A stretch of 64,000 nucleotides of DNA from Myxococcales bacterium. GTDB taxonomy: Bacteria > Myxococcota_A > Polyangia > Polyangiales > Polyangiaceae. Positions 1-9,400 of this stretch are shown here, piece by piece. The translations under genes and the position numbers were made by a program. The notes below the pieces were generated by a model. The model ran no database searches. It was not told where the DNA came from and was given only the letters and a program-made list of their open reading frames with translations. The DNA lies in contig JAAFHV010000014.1 of the NCBI GenBank assembly GCA_013297655.1, positions 1 through 64,000 of the forward strand, in the 5' to 3' direction. Positions within the stretch are counted from its first letter, which is position 1. Each line of letters begins with the position of its first letter.

Positions 1-2
1 TC

Positions 3-440
3 GACGCGACGAAGCTCGCCGACCTCGTCCCCGACTGGGCCGAGCGCCACACGATGCTTTGTGGCCCCGCGGGGATGATGGAATCCCTCGCACCCCATTG
101 GGCACGAGCGGGCCTCGCGCGTCGTCTGCAAATGGAACGTTTCGTCGCCCCGCCGCGCCCGGCTGCAGCGCCGGGTGCGACCCCGAGGGTGATGCTCACC
201 ATGCTCCCCACTGGAAAGGTCGCCGTCTCCGAAGGGGGCGCCACGCTTCTGGAGGCCCTCGAGGCCGCGGGCGAGACACCGGCTTTCGGGTGCCGAATGG
301 GCATCTGCAACACGTGCGTTTGCCGAAAAAAGAGCGGCGTCGTCGAGGACTCGGTGACGGGCGCGCTCTCCAGCGAGCCCGACGAGGACATTCGCCTCTG
401 CACGACCCGCGCGCGCTCGGACATCGAGCTGGTTTTTTGA
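3..440 (+). CDS. Ferredoxin-NAD(P)H reductase, C-terminal part with 2Fe-2S domain (5' end outside window)
   Basis: The reading frame is open from the left edge, so the N-terminal flavin domain lies outside the window. The visible part starts with the end of the NAD(P)H-binding domain (motif MLCGPAGMME). It continues into a plant-type ferredoxin domain with the cluster ligands CRMGICNTC and a later LC. This order (FAD/NAD reductase, then 2Fe-2S) is typical of oxidoreductases that feed electrons to membrane desaturases and oxygenases. The next gene, 11 bases downstream, is a desaturase, so the pair probably forms one electron-transfer unit, as described for mycobacterial Rv3230c/DesA3. The family call is firm; the partner is inferred from context. 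Confidence 0.85.
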   Translation, partial: DATKLADLVPDWAERHTMLCGPAGMMESLAPHWARAGLARRLQMERFVAPPRPAAAPGATPRVMLTMLPTGKVAVSEGGATLLEALEAAGETPAFGCRMGICNTCVCRKKSGVVEDSVTGALSSEPDEDIRLCTTRARSDIELVF

Positions 441-451
441 AGGAGCCCACC

Positions 452-1543
452 ATGACCTCGCAGAGCCGAACCTTGACCGCAGAAGAGACCGAAGCCTTCG
501 GTCGCGAGCTCGACGCCGTGCGAAAACGCGCCCTCGACGACCTGGGCCAGCGCGACGTCGATCATATGAAGTCGACGATGCGCCTATGCCGCAGAGCCGA
601 AGGGGCGGGCCGCGCGCTGCTTCACTTCGGCGTCGATCCGGTCACGTTCGTCGCCGGCACGGCTTCCCTCGCCGCCGCCAAGATCCTCGACAACATGGAG
701 ATTGGCCACAACGTGATGCACGGCCAATACGACTTCAGTCGTGATCCGGAGCTCGCCTCGCGCACGTTCGAGTGGGACATCGCCTGCCCCTCCGTCGACT
801 GGCGCCACTCCCACAACTACGAGCACCACACGTTCACCAACGTGCTCGGGCGCGATCGCGACGTGGGGTATTCGTTCTTGCGGGTCGTAAAGGAGCAAAA
901 CTGGAACCCGAGCCACCTCGCGCAGCCGATCACGGCGTCGGTGCTGGCGCTCTTTTTCCAGTGGGGCGTGGCGATGCACGATCTGCGGATCGCGGAGACG
1001 CTACGCGGCGAACAAACGGTGCGTGAGCTTTGGACACGAAGCGGCCCGTTCGCGCGAAAAGCGGTGCGCCAGCTCACGAAAGACTACGTGTTCTTCCCCG
1101 TGATCGCGGGCGTCAACGCACCACGGGTCGCGCTCGGAAACCTGGTCGCGAACGGAGTCCGCAACGTGTGGACGTTCGCGATCATCTTCTGCGGCCACTT
1201 CCCCGAAGGGGTCGCGGTTTACACCGTAGAAGAGACACGGGAAGAGAGTCGCGGGGCCTGGTACCTGCGCCAGCTCAACGGCTCCGCCAACATCGAGGGC
1301 AGTCCCGCGTTTCATCTCATGAGTGGCCACTTGAGCCACCAAATCGAGCACCACTTGTTCCCGGACGTGCCCGCCGCGCGTTACCCGGAGCTCGCCCCCG
1401 AGGTCCGCGCCATCTGCGAGCGTTACGGCCAGGCCTACAACACGGGCAGCTTCGCGAAGCAGCTCGGCAGCGTCGCCAAGCGCCTGCTCTCGAACGCGCT
1501 CCCCAGCCGCAAAGCACGGTCCGAAGTCGCGCTCGCCGCGTAG
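452..1543 (+). CDS. Membrane fatty acid desaturase
   Basis: A 363-residue integral-membrane acyl desaturase that introduces a double bond into an acyl chain using O2 and reductase electrons. All three histidine boxes are present: HNVMH (about 86-90), HNYEHH (121-126) and HQIEHH (296-301), which together hold the di-iron centre. The ATG at 452 is preceded by AAGGAG, which overlaps the stop of the upstream ferredoxin reductase, so the two genes are surely co-transcribed. A longer open frame upstream of this ATG only shadows the reductase. Substrate and double-bond position cannot be read from sequence. The gene ends just before a 25-bp tandem array that fills the junction with the convergent clp gene. 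Confidence 0.9.
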   Translation: MTSQSRTLTAEETEAFGRELDAVRKRALDDLGQRDVDHMKSTMRLCRRAEGAGRALLHFGVDPVTFVAGTASLAAAKILDNMEIGHNVMHGQYDFSRDPELASRTFEWDIACPSVDWRHSHNYEHHTFTNVLGRDRDVGYSFLRVVKEQNWNPSHLAQPITASVLALFFQWGVAMHDLRIAETLRGEQTVRELWTRSGPFARKAVRQLTKDYVFFPVIAGVNAPRVALGNLVANGVRNVWTFAIIFCGHFPEGVAVYTVEETREESRGAWYLRQLNGSANIEGSPAFHLMSGHLSHQIEHHLFPDVPAARYPELAPEVRAICERYGQAYNTGSFAKQLGSVAKRLLSNALPSRKARSEVALAA

Positions 1544-1595
1544 AGCGGAGCGAAGCGAGAACCCGAGATCGCGTCCGCGCGAAAGCCCGGGCTCG

Positions 1596-1803
1596 AGGCT
1601 CGCGCTTCCGAAGCGACACGAGGCTCGCGCCTCCGAAGCGACACGAGGCTCGCGCCTCCGAAGCGACGCGAGGCTCGCGCCTCCGAAGCGACACGAGGCT
1701 CGCGCCTCCGAAGCGACACGAGGCTCGCGCCTCCGAAGCGACGCGAGGCTCACGCCTCCGGAGCGACGCGAGGCTCGCGCGTCCGGAGCGGCGCGAGGCT
1801 CAC
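1596..1803. repeat. Tandem array of a 25-bp unit (8 full copies plus a partial)
   Basis: Units start at 1596, 1621, 1646, 1671, 1696, 1721, 1746 and 1771, with a partial copy at 1796. Each begins AGGCTCGCG, has CTCCGAAG in the middle and ends GCGACRCG; the last copies vary slightly. Each junction in the ACGCG variant forms the inverted repeat CGCGAG-g-CTCGCG. The array fills the space between two convergent genes and its partial copy runs over the stop codon of the Clp ATPase. There are no unique spacers, so it is not a CRISPR. A related 25-bp array lies at 9690-9873. A terminator, nucleoid or replication-slippage element is possible; function is unknown. Confidence 0.95.
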
Positions 1804-4361
1804 ATCATGAGCGAAAAGCCGCTCTCGACCCGCTTTTTTCCCGCTGACCGCGCGGTCACGATGATCGCGCCGTCGCGTGCGTCGACGACCGCGCCGTCGC
1901 CACGCACGATCTCGCCGCGGAGGAGCATCTCGGCCACCTTGGCCTCGACGAGGCGACCTATCGTGCGTCGCATCGGCCGCGCGCCGAGGCTCTTGTCGAA
2001 GCCGCCGAGGTCCAAGAGCGCGCCGATGGCGGCCTCCGTCACGTCGAGCGAGACGCCACGTTGCACCATGAGCTCCGCGCCGAGCCCGGTGACGATGCGG
2101 CGCGCGACCTCCGCGACGTCGTCACGTCCGAGAGGCGCGAACGCGAGCACCTCGTCGATACGGTTGTAGAGCTCGGGTGGCAGCGCATCGCGCGCCGCCT
2201 TCGACATCGCTTCCTCGTAAGCCGAAGCATCCCGCGCGACGGCCTTGTCGCCGAAGCCGATCCGCCCGCGAGGCCTCGTCTCTTCTTCGGATACGTGCGC
2301 GCCGATGTTCGACGTGAGGAGCAACACCGTATTCGTGAAGTCGACGGTGCGACCTTTTCCGTCCGTCATGCGACCCTCGTCGAAGACCTGCAAGAAGCCC
2401 TCGAGCACGTCGCGGTGCGCCTTCTCGATCTCGTCGAGGAGGATCACTTGGTAGGGCCTGCGACGCACCGTTTCGGTGAGCTGGCCACCCGCGTCGTGCC
2501 CCACGTAGCCGGGGGGCGCACCCACGAGGCGCGCTATCGCGTGCCCCTCGGCATACTCGCTCATGTCGATGCGAGTCATCGCCGACTCCGAGAAAAATAG
2601 GCATTCCGCGACGGCTTTGGCGGTCTCGGTTTTGCCCACTCCCGTCGGTCCCAAAAGCAGGAACGTGCCCACCGGGCGCTTCGATCGGAAGCCGGACGCG
2701 TTCCTTCGCAGCACGGTCGCGATCTTCGCCAGCGCGTGGCCATGGCCCACGATCCGCTCGGCGAGGAGCTCCTCGAAGCGCAACAGGCGGTCGGCGTCGG
2801 TCTCCAGGAGGCGCTCTTCCGGAACACCGGACAGCTCGCTCACCACCTCGGCCACGCCCTCCTGCGATACCGACTTTTCTCCGCGTCGACGCGCGCGTGC
2901 GCCGGCGAGATCCAAGATGCTTATCGCTTTGTCCGGGAGCGCGCGGCCAGGCAGGTAGCGCACGCTCCAGGTGATGGCGCGCGCGAGTGCCTCTTTCGTG
3001 TACGTCGCCTCGTGGTGCTTTTCGTATACGGGGCAAAGCTGCTCGATCGCGAGGAACGCGTCCTCCGGGCCGAGCTCCACCACCTCGATCGGCGAGAAGC
3101 GACGCGCGAGCGCGGGATCGTTTTCGACGTAGCGGCGGTACTCGTCCACCGTCGTCGCGCCGATGCAGGGGAGCTCCCCCTTCGCGAGCGCGATCTTGAG
3201 CTCTGCTTGCGCCTCGTCGCCGGCGTCCGGTCCGAAGAGGGTGTGGATCTCGTCGAAGAAGATCACGATGCGACCGCCCGCCTTCTTCACCTCGGCGCGG
3301 ATCTGACCGAGGCGCTCGGCGAGCGAGCCGCGCACCCCGGTGCCGGCCATGAGCTGCGAAAGCTCGATCTCGATGACCAGCCGGTCATCCAATGAAATCA
3401 CGTCTTTACGGTCGGCGATGCGCTGCGCGAGGCCGTGCACCACGCTCGTCTTGCCGACCCCCGCTTGCCCCACGAGGCAGGGGTTGTTCGAGGTCCGCTT
3501 CGCGAGCACGTCGAGGGTGCGCTCGACCTCTTCGTCGCGACCGACGACCGGATCGAGCTCTCCACGCGCCGCCATCAGGGTGAGGTTTTTCCCGATCGCG
3601 GCGAGCAGCGGGTACTCCTTCGCCGAGATCTCGAACGCGTCGGTCTTGCTCTCGCGCTTCGCCTTGGCCGGGGGCGGCGCGCTCTTCGAGGCAGGCGAGG
3701 GGGTCGGCGCGGTCACGAGCACCGGGGGCACCACGAGCACCGGCGGCGGCGGGCGCGTCATCTCCTTCGGCACGATCGACGGCGTGACGAGCGGCTTCGG
3801 CGCGGTCCACGTGGTGCGCGCGCGGTGCGGCTCGCCGGACTTCGAGGGCTGCTGGAGCCCGAGGGCCGACGGGCGCGAAAGAGGCTCGTTTCGTAGGGGA
3901 GAAGGCTCCACTTGGCGCCGCGGGAGGGTCGCGCCGGTCGCGAGCTGCAACGTCGCTGCGCGAAGCTTCGCCACGTCGGTCCCGCACTGGACCATCGCGC
4001 GGTACGCGGCAGACGTCGTGTCGTGGCAGAGCGCGAAGAGGAGATGAATCGCGGTCGGCGCGCGCTTGTCGAGCTCCCCCTTGGCGAGGGGGGCGCGCTG
4101 CACCGCGCGCTGCGCGAACTCACGCGCACGGGTGACCGCACGAGCCAACGCGTCGGGAGAAGCGTCCGTCGCCACGCGCGCCGCACGGAGGAGCGTGTCG
4201 CCATCGAGACGCCGATCGGCGAGAAGCTGCGACACGTCACCGGGTTTCCCGGAGAGCGCCGCGAGCACGTGGGCCGTCGAGAAACGCTCTCCACGATCCT
4301 TGGCGAGCCCTTCGGCGACCTTACGAATCTCGGCGAGCTCCGGCTCGGAACGACTGGTCAT
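1800..4361 (-). CDS. clpA: ClpA-type AAA+ unfoldase, ATP-binding subunit of Clp protease
   Basis: An 853-residue protein with two AAA+ modules. NBD1 has Walker A GQAGVGKT (about 298-305) and Walker B IFFDEIH. NBD2 has GPTGVGKT (571-578) and ILLDEIEKAH. The modules adjoin without a ClpB or ClpC middle domain, which fits ClpA. An IGF tripeptide at about 701-703 matches the ClpP-docking loop, so it probably feeds substrates to ClpP. The N-terminal part (1-140) looks like a Clp N domain. It is joined to NBD1 by an unusually long Pro/Lys-rich linker (about 150-245). No clpS or clpP is in the window. The symbol is a best fit; a specialised ClpA/ClpC paralogue is possible. Confidence 0.85.
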   Translation of the reverse strand: MTSRSEPELAEIRKVAEGLAKDRGERFSTAHVLAALSGKPGDVSQLLADRRLDGDTLLRAARVATDASPDALARAVTRAREFAQRAVQRAPLAKGELDKRAPTAIHLLFALCHDTTSAAYRAMVQCGTDVAKLRAATLQLATGATLPRRQVEPSPLRNEPLSRPSALGLQQPSKSGEPHRARTTWTAPKPLVTPSIVPKEMTRPPPPVLVVPPVLVTAPTPSPASKSAPPPAKAKRESKTDAFEISAKEYPLLAAIGKNLTLMAARGELDPVVGRDEEVERTLDVLAKRTSNNPCLVGQAGVGKTSVVHGLAQRIADRKDVISLDDRLVIEIELSQLMAGTGVRGSLAERLGQIRAEVKKAGGRIVIFFDEIHTLFGPDAGDEAQAELKIALAKGELPCIGATTVDEYRRYVENDPALARRFSPIEVVELGPEDAFLAIEQLCPVYEKHHEATYTKEALARAITWSVRYLPGRALPDKAISILDLAGARARRRGEKSVSQEGVAEVVSELSGVPEERLLETDADRLLRFEELLAERIVGHGHALAKIATVLRRNASGFRSKRPVGTFLLLGPTGVGKTETAKAVAECLFFSESAMTRIDMSEYAEGHAIARLVGAPPGYVGHDAGGQLTETVRRRPYQVILLDEIEKAHRDVLEGFLQVFDEGRMTDGKGRTVDFTNTVLLLTSNIGAHVSEEETRPRGRIGFGDKAVARDASAYEEAMSKAARDALPPELYNRIDEVLAFAPLGRDDVAEVARRIVTGLGAELMVQRGVSLDVTEAAIGALLDLGGFDKSLGARPMRRTIGRLVEAKVAEMLLRGEIVRGDGAVVDARDGAIIVTARSAGKKRVESGFSLMM

Positions 4362-4460
4362 CGGTGTAGGGCTCGCACGCTCCGGCCCGCCGGGCCAAAA
4401 AAAGGGCGCCGCGTTGCCTCGTAAACCGCGTCTTTACCCGAGAAATCGTCGCCGACCGGC

Positions 4461-4488
4461 TTGCCACACCAGGAACCGTGCCTATAAC
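4461..4488 (+). promoter_or_regulatory. Predicted sigma-70-type promoter of the tetR-RND operon
   Basis: TTGCCA (4461-4466) and TATAAC (4483-4488) are separated by 16 bases. Transcription would begin around 4494-4496, inside the palindrome described next and about 13 bases before the preferred ATG at 4508. The mRNA leader would be very short. Confidence 0.5.
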
Positions 4489-4503
4489 TGACCCGCCGGT
4501 CAG
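4488..4503. promoter_or_regulatory. Predicted TetR operator
   Basis: A perfect inverted repeat, CTGACC-cgcc-GGTCAG, overlaps the end of the predicted -10 box and the predicted start site. It ends 4 bases before the start codon of the TetR gene. Repressor bound here would block polymerase directly, so autorepression of the whole efflux operon is the simple reading. Confidence 0.6.
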
Positions 4504-4507
4504 AAAC

Positions 4508-5227
4508 ATGTCACGCGTCGCCGATCCACGAACCCGTATCTCGCTCCTCCGCGCCGCCGAGGAGATCTTCGCGAAGAAGGGCCTCGAAGCCGCCAAGGTC
4601 GAGGACATCGCCAAGGTCGCCGGCGTGTCGAAGGGCGCGTTCTACCTCCACTTCGAAACGAAGGAGGAGGCGTTCCTTCATGTGGTGGAGGCGTTCCTCG
4701 CTCGCTGCAGCACGCTCCTCGCGCAGCCCTGCGGCGACGACCTGCCCACGCGCCTCGAAGACTTGATGGAGCTCGGGCTCGAGCACGACATCCAGCTCTT
4801 CGAGTTCTTTTGGCAAAACCGCGCCATCCTCTCCATCCTCAACACCTGCAACGGTCCCTACGCCTACCTGATGGGCTCGTTCCGCAAGGATCTGCAGGAG
4901 AACGTGAAACGGGGAGTCGAGTTCTTCGTCGAGCGCGGGGCCTACCGCAAAGACCTCGAGCCGAACCTCGTCGCCACTCTCCTCATGGGTGCCTACAGCG
5001 AGCTCGCCACCGCGATGCTCTCGAGCGAGAAGAAGCCCCCCCTCCGGGATTGGCTCCTCGCCGCGCGGCGCATCTTTTCCCTTGGGCTCGCGTCCGATCG
5101 CTCCCCCTGGGAACGGCAAGACGTAAGCCACGTCTCCCTCCCCGATATCCCCGACGCTCTCCCGTCCGAGCCCGCCGAGAGGCCCCGCCGCGCAGCACGA
5201 GCAGGCCGCGCCCGCACCGCGAGATAA
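4508..5227 (+). CDS. TetR/AcrR-family transcriptional regulator
   Basis: A 239-residue repressor-like protein. The N-terminal helix-turn-helix contains DIAKVAGVSKGAFYLHF, the signature of the TetR family; the rest is the variable ligand-binding domain. The ATG at 4508 is preferred over a GTG at 4478 because the latter would place the promoter and operator palindrome inside the coding sequence. It is the first gene of a run with an efflux adaptor (11 bases downstream) and an RND pump. It therefore probably represses them until a pump substrate binds. The last 40 residues are Arg/Ala/Pro-rich and outside the usual fold. Confidence 0.88.
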   Translation: MSRVADPRTRISLLRAAEEIFAKKGLEAAKVEDIAKVAGVSKGAFYLHFETKEEAFLHVVEAFLARCSTLLAQPCGDDLPTRLEDLMELGLEHDIQLFEFFWQNRAILSILNTCNGPYAYLMGSFRKDLQENVKRGVEFFVERGAYRKDLEPNLVATLLMGAYSELATAMLSSEKKPPLRDWLLAARRIFSLGLASDRSPWERQDVSHVSLPDIPDALPSEPAERPRRAARAGRARTAR

Positions 5228-5238
5228 GGAAAAGAAGA

Positions 5239-6420
5239 ATGGACTCGAATCTGCCGTTGGAGCGCGCCGTGGAGCCTACCCCTGCACCACCGAAGGGCGG
5301 CCGCGCCATCGTGGTGGTGGGCCTCGTGATCGGGATCGCCTTCGCGGGGCTCATGGGCTCCAAGGTCGTCAAGGCCTTGGACAAGCGCAAAGCCACCGCC
5401 GTCGAGCGCGACACCACCGCCGCCGAGCTCGCGAAGAAGCTCCCCGTCGAGGTCGCGAGCCCCGTGCCCATGAAGTGGAAGCCGCGCGTCGAGCTCACCG
5501 GCACCCTCCGTCCGTGGCGCGAGGCCGACATCGGCTTCGAGCTCGCCGGCCGCTTGGTGAAGCTGAACGTGCAAACCGGCGACAAGGTACGCGCAGGTAT
5601 GCAGCTCGCCGTGCTCGACGCGTCGCGCGCGGGCGCCCAGGTGAACCAGGCCGTCGCGCAGACCAAGGCCGCCGAGGCGAACCTCGCCCTCGCCGAGGAC
5701 AACCTGAAGCGCACCGAGTCGCTCGTCGCTACCAAGTCGATCCCGGAGGCGCAGGCCGAACAGGCTCGTCAACAGGTCGCGCTCGCTCGCGCGCAGCTCG
5801 ACGGCGCGAAGGCCAGCACCAGCCTCGCGCAACAAGGCGCCGGCATGCACGCGATCGTGGCGCCCTTCGAGGGCATCGTCACCAAGGCGCCGACCGCGAT
5901 CGGCAGCGTGGTGAACCCGGGCGCGCCGCTGATTCGCCTCGAAGACGTGTCGCGGTTCCGCCTCAGCGCGTCGGTCACCGAGGAAGACGCGCCCCTCGTG
6001 CACGTGAACGCGCCGGTCAACATCACCTACCAAGCGCGCACCGTCGCGGGGAAGGTGGTCGCCGTCGTGCCCTCGCTCGATCAGGCGACCCGCCGCGCGC
6101 CGGTCGAGATCGAGGTCCCGAACGATCCGAAAGCGCCGCTCCTCGGCTTCGGCTTCGTGCGCGCCCACATCGACGGCCGCGACGAGGTCGACGCCCTCCG
6201 CGTGCCCTCCGCTGCTCGTCGCGCCGGCTCCCAGAACGAGGTCATCAAGCTCGTCGACGGCAAAGCGGTTCGCACCAAGGTGGCCCACTTCGTGGACACC
6301 GACGGCACCTGGATCGTGACGCACGGGCTCCTCGAGAGCGACAAGCTCGTCCTCAATCCCTCGGACGACATCCACGACGGCGACACCCTCGAAATCGCCC
6401 CCTCGAAGCCTGCCAAGTAG
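5239..6420 (+). CDS. RND efflux periplasmic adaptor (membrane fusion protein, HlyD/AcrA type)
   Basis: A 393-residue adaptor that links an inner-membrane RND pump to an outer-membrane channel. It has one N-terminal membrane anchor (about 25-45) rather than a lipobox. It then has a lipoyl-like half motif (GRLVKLNVQTGDKVRAG), a coiled-coil hairpin rich in Ala/Glu/Gln, the second lipoyl half (IVAPFEGIVTKAPTAIGSVV) and a beta-barrel region. The start at 5239 follows AAGGA, which overlaps the stop of the TetR gene. The pump gene follows after 75 bases. No TolC-like gene is in the window, so the outer-membrane partner must be encoded elsewhere. Confidence 0.9.
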   Translation: MDSNLPLERAVEPTPAPPKGGRAIVVVGLVIGIAFAGLMGSKVVKALDKRKATAVERDTTAAELAKKLPVEVASPVPMKWKPRVELTGTLRPWREADIGFELAGRLVKLNVQTGDKVRAGMQLAVLDASRAGAQVNQAVAQTKAAEANLALAEDNLKRTESLVATKSIPEAQAEQARQQVALARAQLDGAKASTSLAQQGAGMHAIVAPFEGIVTKAPTAIGSVVNPGAPLIRLEDVSRFRLSASVTEEDAPLVHVNAPVNITYQARTVAGKVVAVVPSLDQATRRAPVEIEVPNDPKAPLLGFGFVRAHIDGRDEVDALRVPSAARRAGSQNEVIKLVDGKAVRTKVAHFVDTDGTWIVTHGLLESDKLVLNPSDDIHDGDTLEIAPSKPAK

Positions 6421-6495
6421 GTCGCGTCGAGGGCTGTCTCCACGGCCCCCAGCATTGTCGCAGGCCGCTTCTTTTCCGCACGGAACAGGGACGCC

Positions 6496-9400
6496 ATGAA
6501 CATTTCCGAGATTGCGATCAAGCGCCCGGTCTTCACCGTGATGGTCACTCTGGCCCTCATGGTGCTCGGCTTCATGGGCTATCAGAACCTGGGGACCGAC
6601 CTCTTCCCGGACGTGAGCTTTCCTGTCGTCTCGGTGACCGTGCCGTATCCCGGCGCGGCCCCGGGCGAGGTGGAGCAGCTCGTCACGAAGCCTCTCGAGG
6701 ACGCGATCGTCTCCCTCAACGGCATCGATCGTCTGAAGACCTACTCGCGTGAAGGCGCCTCTCAGGTCGTCGTCATCTTCAAGCTCGACGTCGACATCCA
6801 AAAGGCCGCCACCGAGGTGCGCGAGCGCGTCGCGCAGACCCGCTACAAGCTGCCTACCGAGACGAAAGAGCCCATTATTTCTCGTATCGACGTCGGCGCC
6901 GCGGCCGTCGTCACGTACACGCTCGAGGGCGGCGGGCGCTCGCTCTCCGAGACGGCCAAGTTCGCGCGCGACGTGGTGAAGCCGTCGCTCGAGCAGGTCG
7001 ACGGCGTCGCCTCGATCAACGTGCTCGGCGGCGCGGAGCGCGAGGTCCACGTCGATTTGGACATGGCCCGCATCGACGCGCTGAAGCTCTCCCCGATTGG
7101 CATTCTCCAGCAGCTCAAGGCACAAAACCTGAACGTGCCGGCCGGCCACTTCGACGAGGGCGCAAAAGAGATCAGCGTGCGCACCGTGGGTGAGCTCACG
7201 AAGGTGGAGCAGATCCGCGACATCATCGTCGCGACGACGAAAGACGGCTCGAGCGTACGCCTTCGCGACGTCGCCACCGTGGAAGATGGATTCGAGGAGC
7301 TCCGCACCCGCATCCGCACGAACGGCCAGCCCGCGGTGTCGTTCGACGTCGTGAAGCAGTCGGGCAAGAACACGGTCGCCGTCGCGGACGCGGTGAAGGC
7401 CAAGCTCGCCGCCCTCGAGGCCACGTTCCCGAAGGGTTACAAAACGTCTGTCATCGTCGATCAGTCGAAATTCATTCGCGAAAATGCCCACGAGGTGGAG
7501 GTCGCGATCGTGTTCGGCGGCGCGATGGCGATCCTCGTCATCCTCGTGTTCATGCTCGACCTGAGGTCCACCCTCATCAGCTCGGTCGCGCTGCCCACGA
7601 GCGTCATCTCGACGTTCTTCGTGATGTACGCGCTGAACTTCACCCTCAACATGATGACGCTGCTCGCGCTCTCCCTCGCGATTGGCCTCCTCATCGACGA
7701 CGCGGTGGTCGTTCGCGAGAACATCTCCAAGCACCTCGAGCGGGGCGTCGATCCGCGCACAGCGGCCCTCGAGGGCACGAAAGAGATCTCGCTGTCCGTC
7801 CTCGCGACCACGCTCACCATCGTGGCGGTCTTCGTGCCGGTCGCGTTCATGAGCGGCATCGTGGGGCAGTTCTTCCGTCAGTTCGGGCTCACCATCACGG
7901 CGGCGGTGCTCGTCTCGCTCTTCGTCGCGTTCACCCTCGACCCCATGCTCTCGAGCCGGTTCTCGAAGGCGCACGTGCCAGGCGCGAAGGACCCCTTCAT
8001 GCCCGTGAAGCGCCCGTTCTTGTGGGTGTTCGAGAGCATCGAAGGCCTCTATCGCCGCGTGCTCAAGTTCGCTCTCTCGCACAAGATTATCGTCGGGATC
8101 GGCGCGTTTTTGGCTCTCTTCTCGATTGGCCCGGTCGCTGGGCTCATGGGCAACGAGTTCGTGAACGCGGAAGATCGTGGCCAGTTCGTGCTCGAGGCCG
8201 AGCTCCCCGCCGGCACCAAGCTCGCCGAGACGGCGCGCCTCGCCTTGCCTGCCGAGCTGAAGCTCCTCGAGGACAAGCGCTTCATCACGGTGCTCTCCAC
8301 CCTCGGCAAGAACGCCGAGGTAAACAAGGTGCACTGGCGCATCGTCACGGTGCCGAAGAGCGAGCGCACGATGGGCATCAACGAGCTCAAGGACGTCGCG
8401 CGCAAAGTCGCCTACGAGGCGCTCCCCGGCGCGAAGGTCACCGTGACCGACCCGCCGTTCGTGGAGGGCGCGAACACCGAAGCGCCGATCATGATTCAGG
8501 TCCGCGGCGCCACCTACGAAGAGCTCGCCCCCCTCGCCCACGAGTTCGAGTCGGCGATGAAGCGCATCCCCGGGATCACCGATTTGCAGGTGAAATATAG
8601 CCCCGGACAGCCCGAGCTCCGCGTCGGGGTCGATCGCGACAAGGCCGCTCGCGCGCAGATCCCGGTCGCTCAGATCGCCCTCGCGCTCCGCGCCGCCGTC
8701 GAAGGCGACGAGGCGGGCAAGATGCGGCAAGGCAAAGACGAAGTGCCCATTCGTGTGCGCCTCCGGCAGGGCGATCGCTCCACCGTGGACGAGGTGTTGC
8801 GCATGACGGTGCAGACCCCGCAGGGCCCGATGGCGCTCGAAGATCTCGCGACGGTGGAGCGCGGCGAAGGCCCGAGCGTCATCGAGCGCGAGGACCGCGA
8901 ACGTCAGATCGTGATCTGGGCTTCGACCAAGGGCCGCTCCCTCGGCGAGATCGTGCCCGAGCTCTCCACCGCGTTCGGCGCCATCAAGATGCCCCCTGGC
9001 GCCTCGTATCACTACGACGGACAAATCCGGCAGATGACGGAGACGAACGGATCCATGGGCGCCGCGATGGGCCTCGGCGTCATCTTCATCTATCTGATTC
9101 TCGCCTCTCAGTTCGAGAGCTTCATTCACCCGTTCACGATCATGCTCACTCTGCCGCTCGGGTTCGTCGGCGCGTTTTATGCGCTCTTCGTCGCCGAACG
9201 CACCATGGCGATGGGCGCCATGATTGGCATCATCTTGCTGATGGGGCTCGTGACGAAGAACGCGATTCTGCTCTTGGATCGTGCGCTCGTGCGGGTGCGC
9301 GAGCACGGGGAAACACCGCTCCAAGCCATCCTCGAAGCAGGGCCCGAGCGTTTGCGTCCTATCTTGATGACCTCGGCGGCGATGATCCTCGGCATGCTCC

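Noticed and set aside
1596-1803. The 25-bp array as a CRISPR
   Set aside because: Units abut directly with no unique spacers, and no cas genes are present.
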